Shown piece by piece: positions 1 through 9,271 of a stretch of 64,000 nucleotides of DNA. The notes beneath the pieces were generated by a model. That model did no database searches. It was given only the letters and a program-made list of their open reading frames with translations, and was not told the DNA's origin. Made by a program: the position numbers and the translations under genes. Position 1 is the stretch's first letter; each line of letters begins with the position of its first letter. Source of the DNA: Mesostigma viride (lineage: Eukaryota; Streptophyta; Mesostigmatophyceae; Mesostigmatales; Mesostigmataceae); the NCBI GenBank assembly GCA_009746045.1, contig RPFO01000089.1, forward strand, positions 236,043 to 300,042. Reading direction: 5' to 3'.

Positions 1-77
1 GGCGAGAGTCGGGGGGATGTGCGCCTGGCAGGCGCCTTCCCCTTGTTGTTGTTGTCCTTGACGTTGTTGGAAGCCAT
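1..77 (-). CDS. Gag N-terminus of a Copia-A element (partial, runs off the left edge)
   Basis: The minus strand starts with ATG at 77 and reads MASNNVKDNNNKGKAPARR, matching the start of the Gag-like ORF at 23186 in the complete Copia-A. Only about 25 codons lie in the window. The start is adjacent to the LTR at 121-578, as in the complete copy. The Asn-rich, basic beginning is typical of a nucleic-acid-binding structural protein. The rest of this minus-strand element must lie to the left. Confidence 0.7.
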   Translation of the reverse strand, partial: MASNNVKDNNNKGKAPARRTSPRLS

Positions 78-120
78 ATTTTTTGTGTTTCAAAAAAATA
101 AAAAAAAGCTTTTCAGTCCA

Positions 121-578
121 AGTTGGAACGAGTCTCACGACGATGGACAACTGCCGAAAGCTGAAATGGAAGGATGGTTGTATTAGCAATAATACAATGA
201 GAGTAGTGTAAGCTTGAGGGCTCAGAATGGAACGTCTGGGCAAACTCGGGTGCTGCGGCACTCCCCAGTGCTACGCCTATATGCCTATGGCGGTGCTCAC
301 TGCAGCACCTGCCAGTGGACAACTGGACACTGCAATGCCATGCGACCACGTCACTAGCAACCAGCTAAGACTCGGCCCGTCAGGCCCGGCTACACCGGAC
401 CTGGCGGGTCGAGCTAGCACCTAGGAACAGTCTGGCACTAACTGCACGTCAGTCCACCTGACGCCTCAGTACCGTACGCCCTGCCGTACAGTACTGAGGT
501 GTCCCGCTCAGCCGCGGTAGGCAATACGCGGCGCGCAGGCCGGAAATCCGTGTGTCAGCCTAAGCATCTCATCTAACT
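121..578 (-). repeat. 5' LTR of the left-edge Copia-A element
   Basis: On the minus strand this begins AGTTAGATGAGATG and ends CCAACT, with the same boundaries as the LTR pair at 22685-23141 and 30706-31162. It is 458 bp long and followed by the same TGGACTGAAAAG primer-site region. It sits inside a Copia-C LTR; the next bases, ATAAC (579-583), should be the right-hand target duplication. The matching left copy lies outside the window. A stem-loop formed by CCTCAGTACTGTACG and its near complement is conserved in all three copies. Confidence 0.85.
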
Positions 579-677
579 ATAACCAGCAACGTAAACCTAT
601 TGATTAATATAACTACTTCCTCTGCAGATATTAATCAGTGCAGGCTGAACCACAGTTCAGCCACAGTTTCGTTAACT
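579..677 (+). repeat. 3' end of the Copia-C 5' LTR, interrupted by Copia-A
   Basis: This 99-bp stretch is nearly identical to the last part of the Copia-C 3' LTR (about 21600-21698), from ATAACCAGCAACG to CGTTAACT. It is therefore the end of the 5' LTR of the large Copia-C element that continues to 21698. The left part of the LTR lies beyond the inserted Copia-A, outside the window. Confidence 0.75.
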
Positions 678-1305
678 CGAATTACAATCGAGTTCGTAAT
701 CTACTGATTACGGCATTGATTTCTGGTGTCGTCAAAATTTACGGTGTTGTTTCCATTATAATATGGGAAGCACGCGTGAATTTCGTGAACCATCTCTGGA
801 GGCGCGGTGGATCCTTCGTCAAGCCTCGATTTCAACGTCAGCGGAGCAGTGGTCGAATTTGTTATCTCGAAGGTCGTCGGCAAGCATCTACGTACGAATC
901 GGCCTGCAGCAGTATGCGCCATATATGAACGTTAAGTTGCGCGTGCAGTGGAGTTCAGTTTTATGATCTGAATTTTACGGGAATGTTGTAGCGGACTTTT
1001 GTATTCCGTTTCTGGCCTGATTTTTGTGCACGGACTTCGCAATAAAAGCTTTGGATTTTATCGTTTCAAGGCCGGGATTTTGTGCTGCGAAACTGGGTTT
1101 TGGTTTCGTGAAAATATGTTGTTGTAATTACGTATGCTATACGAAAAACGTAGTTACGAATATGGAGTCCGTGGGGCCTGGTCCGGATTTGTTGCGCTTC
1201 TGCGAATGTAATACGAAGTTTGTTTCGTGCCAGAATTGCGCAATTAGTTCAATATTTTATGTTGGCTGCTGCATATGCGCAGTTGTGATGGAAGCATTGA
1301 TACGA
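678..1305 (+). other. Probable 5' internal region of Copia-C, no recognisable gene
   Basis: This follows the LTR end at 677 directly. Short ORFs here show no known motif. It is AT-richer than the LINE sequence on its right and ends at the target duplication of LINE-A1. I read it as the untranslated or decayed Gag leader of Copia-C. Confidence 0.4.
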
Positions 1306-1317
1306 AATATATATTAA

Positions 1318-1892
1318 ATTCCTTCTATTCCCCCAACCACCGGCCTGACATCGTGGTGCTGGACTTTGAGGGGGGTGGCCGGCATCTGCTTATTGACGTT
1401 TCGGTGGCGCGGCCCTTGGCTCTTAGCCACGTGGCTGGGGCCTCCCTCACGGCAGGTTACACGGCGGACCGGGCGGAGCGGGCCAAGCTCCTGGCCTACG
1501 GCGACGTCGGGCACCATCGTGTGGTGCCCTTTGTCCTGGAGGAGTTTGGGGCCATGGGGCCCCTGACCTCCGCCTTCTTCAAGGAGTGTTGCCGGCTCCG
1601 GGAGGACCGGCTGGACCTGGAGGGCCAGCGGGCCCCATGGTCGGCGCGGACCTGGACGTCATATTGGCGTCAGCGCTTGTCGGTGGCGCTGACTCGGGCC
1701 ATGGCTGACATCATGCTCCGCCGTACGCGGGCTGATTTTGCGGTGCAGCAGGGCTATTAGGTTCCTCCCGTTAGGCGTTTCCATTGGTCTTATCGTAGTA
1801 TAGAGCTTTGACATGGCTCTGTATATAGGTTTATAGCTGGGCGTTTGCTTTGGTTTGAGTGATTTCACTCTGCTGTAAGTAATTATATTTTT
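1318..1892 (+). mobile_element. LINE-A1, 5'-truncated R2-type LINE 3' end
   Basis: This fragment holds the last part of the LINE-A protein (frame to the stop at 1760) plus the 3' UTR. The preserved part is the restriction-like endonuclease segment, with the RPDIVVLD and HLLIDVSVARP motifs. It is flanked by a 12-bp duplication, AATATATATTAA, at 1306-1317 and 1893-1904. Truncation at the 5' side with an intact 3' end is the signature of target-primed reverse transcription. It lies tail to tail with LINE-A2. Confidence 0.85.
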
Positions 1893-2034
1893 AATATATA
1901 TTAATAATATAATTACTTACAGCAGAGTGAAATCACTCAAACCAAAGCAAACGCCCAGCTATAAACCTCTATACAGAGCCATGTCAAATCTCTATACTAC
2001 GATAAGACCAATGGAAACTCCTAACGGGAGGAAC

Positions 2035-4248
2035 CTAATAGCCCTGCTGCACCGCAAAATCAGCCCGCGTACGGCGGAGCATGATGTCAGCCATGGCCCG
2101 AGTCAACGCCACCGACAAGCGCTGACGCCAATATGACGCCCAGGTCCGCGCCGACCATGGGGCCCGCTGGCCCTCCAGGTCCAGCCGGTCCTCCCGGAGC
2201 CGGCAACACTCCTTGAAGAAGGCGGAGGTCAGGGGCCCCATGGCCCCAAACTCCTCCAGGACAAAGGGCACCACACGATGGTGCCCGACGTCGCCGTAGG
2301 CCAGGAGCTTGGCCCGCTCCGCCCGGTCCGCCGTGTAACCTGCCGTGAGGGAGGCCCCAGCCACGTGGCTAAGAGCCAAGGGCCGCGCCACCGAAACGTC
2401 GATAAGCAGATGCCGGCCACCCCCCTCAAAGTCCAGCACCACGATGTCAGGCCGGTGGTTGGGGGAATAGAAGGCAGCGCCATCCGCATCCTCGGACCGG
2501 ATGTTCGCGTGGGGGAAAACCGACCGAATCATGGCGAGCACCACCGTCAGGAGGACAGTGTGCAAATACAAATACCAATTCTGATTCTGTTGGCCCCCCA
2601 TGCAGGCAAGGTAGTGAGTCCCCGTGGGATCCAGCGGCTGCCCACAGCTATGTACCACAAGGCCGCCCGGCCGGAACAAGAGGCTGCGGGGCAAATAGCT
2701 GGTGCCGGAGCGCCACCGAGTAGTGGCTGGGAGCCAAGGCGAATGGGGGGCCATGGGAAGAGCACGAAGGTACGCCGAGCCCACACTCCGCAAGGAAAGC
2801 GAGAACAGCCACGCACGTCCCTGGGCGTTGAGGTCCGCGAAAAGAGCAATCCAATCAGCCGTGTGCAGAATACCCGCGTAGGTTTTCTGGTGTTTATCGA
2901 TGACGCGAGCAGGGAATGCGGCGGGAGATTGAACGGAGGCGACCGAGGGAGTGCCGCGAGGGAGGTGGCGCTGTACCGCCTGAGCGGCACGGACGGGAGA
3001 ACAGGCCTGCTGGATCTCAGCATAGGCCTCCTGGATGGCGGTGACGAAGGGCAAAGGGCTGCTGGGGTCCAGGAGGTCAGGCGCGGCCGTTGCCAAAAGG
3101 GGCAGGAGCCGGCAGCTTTCTGCCCACGACTGAGCGACGGAGCCCAAAAATGCTGCTGGGGCCAGCCGGGCCGCACGAGTCAGACCACAGCCACCCATCC
3201 GTGCAGGCAGGGAGGCAATGCGAATTGCATGTGGCGGGAGGTCGGGGCCCGGGACCAGCTGCGCCAAGGCCGACTGGATGCGTTCGTCGTGGCCCTCGGC
3301 GGCCAGCCGGACCTGAGCCGGAAGAGCGCCCCGGAGCCAGTGAACGACGCGAGGGTGAGCGCAAAACCACAGAAGCAGACCCTTGGTCTGCGAATCATGA
3401 AGGCGCGCAATCAAGGGCAGTACCTCAGTGCGTGCCTCGAGGGCGGCCCGCAGAGCATCGATGACAAACTCGGGGTCGCCAACCGGAACGCCGAGGACAT
3501 CCAACCCATGGAGGCGCTCGTCCCGGCCCAAGAGCTGGGGCGGAAAGCCGGAGCAATCACCTTGGGGCGAGTACACCGCGCACTTGGCCAGGGTCAACTG
3601 GAGGTTGATGTCGGCCACCGCGGTCTGCAGTGCCAGAAGAGCCGCGGTGGTGTCCGGCACAGGGCCCAGAAGGTAGATATCATCCAAGTAGGCCTGAATA
3701 GCGACCGCCGGGTGGGCAGCATGGACCGCTTGGAGGCAACCCTGGAGGGGGGCGGCAAAGTACAGGGGTCCCAGGGGGTCCCCTTGCTGGGTGCCCGACC
3801 GCGACAGCAGGCCGCCGCGAGTGCCGTCCTCCATGATGTGAACCAGTTGGCCGGGCTGGCCGTAGCACACGGCTGTCCAAGCGTACAAGTCCTCGAAGGA
3901 CTCCATGACGGCCGCAAACATGCTGGCGCGGGACAGACTGTTGAACGCGTTGTGGCAGTCGACCTTGACGACAGCGTGGGTGGGGTGGGCCTCGAGGTAG
4001 GCCTGCACCGAATGGATGAGGATATCCGCCCCGCCTGGAGTCGTCACCCCCAGCTGGGCCGCCACCGAGGTCTCACCCGCTGCGAGGGGCGGGCAGAAAA
4101 AGGCACGGAGCTCGGGCGCCTTTTGGCGGCAGATCACTTTGCCCACGAGCTTGCGGAGCACCTCACCGCAGGCGATCGGGCGCACCTTGCCCTCGGGGGG
4201 GGCAAGACACCCTTGAGCAGAGCGAGGAGGCGAGCGCCCGCTAACCAC
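2035..4248 (-). pseudogene. LINE-A2 ORF, RT and endonuclease part
   Basis: This 737-residue frame carries RT motif A (KVDCHNAF, Asp97), motif B (QQGDP, about 154-158) and the catalytic YLDD box (187-190). The C-terminus has a CCHC-like knuckle (SCGQPLDPTGTHYLAC) and the endonuclease motifs RPDIVVLD and LLIDVSV. LINE-B keeps a fuller knuckle, CGSCG. Here a one-base deletion in a C6 run near 2752 is offset by a 4-bp insertion near 2655, which restores the frame but loses the first cysteine. The large plus-strand ORF over the same bases is a shadow. Confidence 0.8.
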
Positions 4249-5495
4249 TCGCGCGCAGCGGGAGGAACGCGACCAGCCGCCAGGTCAATGAGGGTGTCAA
4301 AGAGAATGTCCTCGCCCCCATGCCCCACCAGGACCTCCAAGTGCTCGTAGCGCCAGCCCGACGGCCCGGTAGAGGAAGCCCGCGGGACCGCACGCATCAC
4401 CTCCAGGAAGCAGTCGCGGTCCAGCCGGAGGGGGGCCGGCAGGGGGTCCGGCACGGGCAGCTGGAATCCGGGCTCCGCAGGGTGAAGAGCCTCCAAGGCC
4501 GCCAGGGTAGCCGCATTGGCGGGGGCCAGCTTGGCCATTTCCAAGCGGGTCATGGCCCGGCTGAGCTGCCCCTCGCGGACGAGGCGGATGACGTCGGCGG
4601 CCACCCGCTCGAAGTTGACCTCCCCCGACAGCCGGGCCGTGCGCGGGGGCGGCACGCCAAACAGCCCCTCCCAGTCCCCCTGCAGAAAGCGTCGGCAACG
4701 GGCAATAACCGCACCCTGGAGGCCGCGCACACCACGCCCGAGAGGGGTGAGGAGCAGGCGGGGGGTCACCATGGGCAGTTTAAAGCCCAGCGGGTCGTCC
4801 GGAGCGGCGTGCATGCGCCGGAGAGAAACGATTGCACATTGCGCGAAAAGGCTACGCGCGCGGTGGGGGAGGTCGGTCAGGGTAGACGTCGGGTTGATGG
4901 CGCATGCATCCCAGGGAACCGTGTCAAGCCAACGCCAACTGGCCGAGTAGTCGGGCGGCGGGGGCTGGGAGCCGGTGGGAGCCGAGGCGGGAGGGGGGGA
5001 GGGGGCCGGGACTGCTGGCCGGTTGAGGGGCCGTTGAGCAACACAGGCGCGCGCGTGCTGAGCGCGCCCGTGAATGGAGTACACCCGCTGGCAGTGAGCT
5101 TCCGGGCACCGGTAACAGCTCATGGCCTGCAGATCCGCTGCGCCGAGATCGGGGTGCACAGCGCGAAGGTGCTGGCAGAGGAGGTTACGGTTGTGGAACA
5201 CACCAGCACACAGGGACCCCGTGGGAAGCAGCACGGCACACCGGTGAAGGCCGTCGGCGGGCGCTGAGTGGCGGGGAGCGGCGCCAGCAAAGGCAGGACG
5301 TGGGGCCTGCGGCGTCTCCCCAGCCGGGCCGGCAGGCGCGCGCACCACGACCCGACCAGCGCCCGGCATGCCCGCCGGGGCCACGGAGGAGGCAGTGCCC
5401 ACCGGGGAGACCCCCAGCGGAGGGGGATCGAGAACGCCGGCGCCCCTCCCAGGGGGACTCGCCAGCGCGCCCGCGACCACCCCAGGCCCCGGCAA
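4134..5495 (-). pseudogene. LINE-A2 ORF, N-terminal part (zinc fingers and start of RT)
   Basis: The 453-residue frame contains a C2H2-like finger (Cys near LHRCAVLL, then CAGVF, then His-x4-His in QHLRAVHP). A second Cys/His cluster follows (CYRCPEAHCQRVYSIHG, then QHARAC). Next is the region leading to the RT (ASSTGPSGWRYEHLE). Known R2-type proteins use such fingers to bind target DNA. The frame changes at a run of eight or more G (about 4194-4202), after LLALLKGVL. The homologous LINE-B frame continues there into VRPIACGEVLRK, so this is an indel. No natural ATG start is visible; the frame is open to the 5' end. Confidence 0.75.
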
Positions 5496-5511
5496 CGAGG
5501 CTGCGGTATAA

Positions 5512-6315
5512 TTTCGTATGCAGCGGAATTAAGTGTTGTCGCTGCGACAACATTGGCATTGCTAGCAGGGCATGTCGGATATTTGTCCTATATACGTCGA
5601 TGACGATTATACCAACTTGTTTATGCGGTATAATTTTTCTTGTGCAGAACAAGCTCATGCTAATGAATGCATTGGCATTATTAATGCTGCATGTTAATGA
5701 CTTGTTTGCAAGTTCAATTTTGAAGGCGAAAGCGTGGCCGGGTCGGCAGCGAAGTCGCAGCAAGCGAACTGTATCGCTGAAGGCAAATGAAGCGCTGATT
5801 GCGAGCGGCTGCGAGTGCTGAAGTGATGATTCGGGCAACTGCGACTGTCGCCAGCGATCTGGAAAGAGCACGAGTATCGCTGTCAAGAGCGGGAGAGAGC
5901 ACAAATGTCGCAAGCGGCTGTCAGAATTTGTCGCCATCGACAATGAAAGTCTTCAAGGCAGCTGCTGAGCGTGTTGGGAGCGAAGGCTTCACCAGTGAGC
6001 AGTCGCCCCGGGCGCGAGTGTCGCGAACGACTGAATGCTATACGCAACAACAAGTGGAGTTACTGTTGATACCTTTGTTGCATGAAGTGCAGCCTGGCGT
6101 GAAGGCGCACTTGCAAGCAAGGTTGTGATTTATTTGATAATCACTTCAACAGGGTAGGTGCCCAGTGGGGAGCACCTGGATCTGCGGTGCAGCGCAGGGT
6201 AACATGTTATTTCTGCCATGCAAACAGGGTCATATTGCCCTCTTTGGCATTGGCAAGTGAGCCGAGGTGGGTATATTAATTTAACCCAACCTGACGGATT
6301 CTGCCTTCCCTGGGC
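5512..6315 (+). pseudogene. Decayed Gag region of Copia-C
   Basis: This lies between LINE-A2 and the integrase frame. One stretch (about 5940-6128) encodes a helical-looking segment ending VELLLIPLLHEVQPGVKAH. Near 6200-6240 the codons read CYFCHAN and, one frame over, GHIAL, which fits a broken CCHC zinc knuckle. Position and knuckle suggest Gag, but no frame is intact. The assignment rests mainly on location inside Copia-C. Confidence 0.4.
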
Positions 6316-7278
6316 TTGCTAGGGTCCGCCAGGGAGGGGGCTAAGAGTGACTCCCCCATTACTCTGGATGAAGTTGATTTGCTCCCTGCACAGGTTGAGA
6401 GTCTCCCACTTGAGGTTGAGAGTCTCCCTGCACAGGTTGAGGGTACATCCATGGAGGAAGAACACAATGGGGTAGTGACTGGGTCTTCCCACGTCACCAT
6501 GGTGAAAGCAGTTACCACAAGGCAACAACGTTCCCACATGGCTCTTGGAGGTAGTTTGCGTACTCCTTCAATGTTGGAGCGTGGAAGTCCTGCCTTAGGG
6601 CAGGAAGCTCCTTTAGAGGAGGAGGATGAGGCTGATGGCCTGAATGATGCAATGGGGAGCTTGGTTGTAAGAGAGAGTGCTGTTCCAAGCACCTCACCTG
6701 TATTTAATAAAATGTCTCTTGTGTCAAACATTGCATTGAGATTGCATCATATGTTTGGTCATGCTGCCCAGGCACTCCAGTTTGCAAGGAGGCTGGGAGG
6801 GACATCTTTGTTTAATGCAGTAAAGCAGGTTGCTGAGGCTTGTTCCTGTAGGCTGGTTGCTCCCAAGCCTAAGAAGTCTCATGTCAGACAACCTGTGTTG
6901 CAGCCTGGATATGTACAATGTGATATCCAAGAAATCAGGAAACTGATTTTGTTGGTGGGTGTTGACAGATACACCAAGTACAAGGTGCTGGAGCTGTTGC
7001 AAGACAAATCTAAGCCATGTTTGGTGGCTGGGCTCCAGGCTATCAGATCCAGAATGAAACCAGTGATCCAGCTGCAGTGTGATTTAGAATTTGAGTGCTG
7101 CATGGGGCATGAAGACCTCCCTGAGTTATTTGTTGTGCACAGGGAGTCCCATGGCAGTCAAGGCGTGCATGGTGGAGAGGACAATCAGAGAACTCAAGAC
7201 TATTCTGCTGACGGAGAAGAAGATTCCAAGATTGGTTCCAGCTATTATCAAGACGGCCTGGTTAAGGTCAGTTGAGGA
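6316..7278 (+). pseudogene. Copia-C integrase, N-terminal and core part (split)
   Basis: The frame holds the integrase HHCC zinc-binding motif (LHHMFGH, then ACSC). It continues with the first catalytic Asp region (VQCDIQEI, then LVGVDRYTKYKV) and the second (LQCDLEFEC). A one-base shift near 7150 moves the third acidic region (ACMVERTIRELK) to another frame. The gene is then cut at 7278 by Copia-B and resumes near 16990 after removal of Copia-B, Copia-D and LINE-A3. No protease motif precedes the integrase. Confidence 0.7.
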
Positions 7279-7301
7279 TGTTAGAATTCCAGGACAGGTG
7301 G
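7279..7301 (-). repeat. Residual 23 bp of the Copia-B 3' LTR
   Basis: TGTTAGAATTCCAGGACAGG plus TGG is identical to the start of the right LTR at 14480. The next base belongs to Gag, so the LTR and pol between them are gone. The Gag frame ends by reading through this remnant (PPVLEF, stop). Confidence 0.6.
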
Positions 7302-7586
7302 GATTCCACGCCCCCTGCCACGGCCGTTTCCACGGCCACCGCGTCCATGGTGGGAGGTATGATACACCTCCTTGGTGGCCTCCTCAGAATCTTTGTCACC
7401 GTGCACGAGGTCCCATGCCTTAAGAAGTGCCGCCTTAGTTTCCTGTAGGGTGATACCGTCCCCGAGGTTTAATTGTGCAAGGGACGGAAGCAAATCCTCG
7501 GTCACGCCGGCGAGCAGATTCTCGGCCAGATCCTTGGGCGCCATTTTGGCGCCGGTGGCAATCAGGTCGTTATAAGTTGATTCCCC
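7281..7586 (-). pseudogene. Copia-B Gag, C-terminal part
   Basis: The frame reads GESTYNDLIATG, then APKDLAENLLAGVTEDLLP, and ends in an Arg-Gly tract (GRGGRGNGRGRGRG). These features are usual in copia Gag: a helical capsid-like region and a basic RGG nucleic-acid-binding tail. It is the direct in-frame continuation of 13793-14201 once Copia-D and one GTCGG duplication are removed. No zinc knuckle is seen. Confidence 0.7.
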
Positions 7587-7591
7587 GTCGG
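7587..7591 (+). repeat. Target-site duplication of Copia-D (left)
   Basis: GTCGG here is repeated at 13788-13792 immediately after the 3' LTR. The interrupted Gag-B frame becomes continuous with one copy removed, which confirms the boundary. Confidence 0.9.
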
Positions 7592-8020
7592 AGTTGTGCT
7601 CCCGAGTGGCATCTATCCGCTGGCCGGTAGTCGCCGGCCTGGGCGCCTAGTCAGGTGGGCATCAAAGATTGGTGTCTAGATGCTAGTCGGTGCCTAAGCA
7701 AGGTACGGAAGCCAGTGCGCGCCGGGACGGTCAGAGAACCGTCGCCCTCGGTAGCACAGATCCGCTGAGTGCCGGTAGTCTCGGGTTAGAGGCTCGAGCA
7801 TGCACTATCGGGTAGCCTACCGGTAGTCTCGGGTTAGAGGCTCGAGCATGCCTTATCGGTTAGCGCCGCGCCGCTGAGCTCCTTGCGGCCTGGCCAGCTG
7901 CAAGGGTTCAATAGCAATCAGTGGCGGCTGCGGGCTCAGCCTCCCACAATCGGTTCCCCAAACAACAAAAATCCCGTCTCCATCGCCGGCGTGCTAGCCA
8001 GCGGTGAAGGGCATTCAACT
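7592..8020 (+). repeat. Copia-D 5' LTR
   Basis: 429 bp from AGTTGTGCTCCC to GGCATTCAACT, the same as 13359-13787. It contains two 35-bp-scale internal repeats around GGTAGTCTCGGGTTAGAGGC. No clear TATA box is seen. The following bases TGTATTCACAACAG are the expected primer-site position but do not match the usual tRNA-Met site. Confidence 0.92.
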
Positions 8021-8066
8021 TGTATTCACAACAGTCAACATTACCGTTGACCATTTTTCTGGGCTC

Positions 8067-9271
8067 ATGGCGCGTGGCGCGGAGCGAACGCCAGCTGCAA
8101 CCCAGGACCAGGGAACGCAAGCATCAACTCCGGCGGATGGGAGTGGCGCAGCCACCGTGGCGACTGAGCCAGCTGGGGCTCGGTCAGCACAGCTCCGGGG
8201 CAGCAGTCAGCACCAACTGCCCGGAAAGTTTTCAAGAAAGAAGAGCTGCCAAGTAAGCTGCCAGAAATTCTGACGCCGTCCGCCGTGGAGGAGTTTATTA
8301 ACAGCCTGGGCGAGCTCCGGCAGGACTACAACGAACTGTCCGACGCAGTTTTCCTCACCAAGCTGCGCCGGTCAGAGGTATGCAACGAGGCTACGGGTAA
8401 TGCGGACGTGCGAGGGGTCATTATCAACGCCAGCAAAGAGGCGTGGACCTGGCCCGACACAGTGAAGGCCCTGCAAGAGGTGCTCGACACCTCAAGCTTT
8501 CCTGACGAGGAAAAGGAGGGGCAGGCGCTGGTGCGCAACCTGTCGCTTGACCCGAATTACCTCAGCTCGGACATGGCCAGATTCGCGGCCCAGGTCCGGA
8601 GCAAGGGTGTCTTGAAGCACATGAGTAGCGAATATTTACTCAGCGCAGTTCTGGATGCGCTGGGGCTGACGCCAGAGAGCCGTGCCAATGTCAAGGCCGG
8701 TCTCGGCATGAAAATTGCGCTAGCTTCTTCCGTGGTAGTGGGCACCCCGGACGACCAGAAACGGTTCAACGCAGCCATGGCGCACCTCCGAGAGATGTTC
8801 AAGGACCGGGGCGGCCCCAGGCGTAACAACAAGCTGCCGACAGTTGCTCAGGTAAACCCTGTGCCTGCCTCGACCCCGCCAGCAGCTTCTCTGTCGGACT
8901 TGACCACTCTTGTTACCCAGCTGTCCACGACGGTGGCCGACAACGTGGTGCGAATGTTGGGTGGCAAACGCCGAGCTCGCGGTGGTCGGCACAACCAGAA
9001 CGCGTCCAGCAAACGCGGGCCGGGAGGCGGTCAGGGCAAGCAGCCTCGACAGGAGGGCGGCGCTGGCAGGCAGCAACAGCAGCAGGGTGGCGTCCCCAAG
9101 GAGAAGGTCGTCTGCGAGCGGTGCACCGGCGTGGGGCACACCGAGGCCAACTGCACGCTGCGGCTGGACCTCGGCAAGGCGACTCGAGTGTGCCGGCGCT
9201 GCTGGGCGGTTCGGCTTCCTGGACACGACCCCAACACATGCCGCGCCCCACGGCCAGCCATGCCCAAGTGA
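8067..9271 (+). pseudogene. Copia-D Gag
   Basis: The likely ATG is at 8067 (MARGAERTPAATQDQG). The frame shifts between about 8165 and 8230, after which the main frame runs to the TGA at 9269-9271. The body is a helical capsid-like region. A basic Gln/Gly-rich stretch and two zinc knuckles follow: CERCTGVGHTEANC (CX2CX4HX4C) and CRRCWAVRLPGHDPNTC (CX2CX7HX4C). Pol follows in the same frame after this single TGA, so read-through could produce Gag-Pol. Confidence 0.75.

Larger units (their letters stand above)
1905..5511 (-). mobile_element. LINE-A2, nearly full-length R2-type (restriction-like endonuclease) LINE
   Basis: This minus-strand element has an N-terminal zinc-finger region, an RT and a C-terminal CCHC plus PD-(D/E)xK-like endonuclease, the layout of R2-superfamily LINEs. 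No apurinic endonuclease domain is seen. The 3' end (left side) shares the sequence GTAAGTAATTATAT with the other LINE-A copies. The target duplication is unclear: TATAATT occurs at both ends, but overlaps bases that other copies include in the element. The reading frame is broken once near 4200. Confidence 0.85.

Noticed and set aside
227-424. 65-codon ORF MERLGKLGCC... present three times (also 22839-23036 and 30860-31057)
   Set aside because: It lies in the Copia-A LTR and is conserved only because the LTRs are; the two complete-element copies read antisense to the element.
2278-4350. 690-codon plus-strand ORF and a similar 400-codon minus-strand ORF at 14858-16060
   Set aside because: Both are antisense to the LINE-A RT and endonuclease frame; high GC makes the reverse frame open. 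No motifs.
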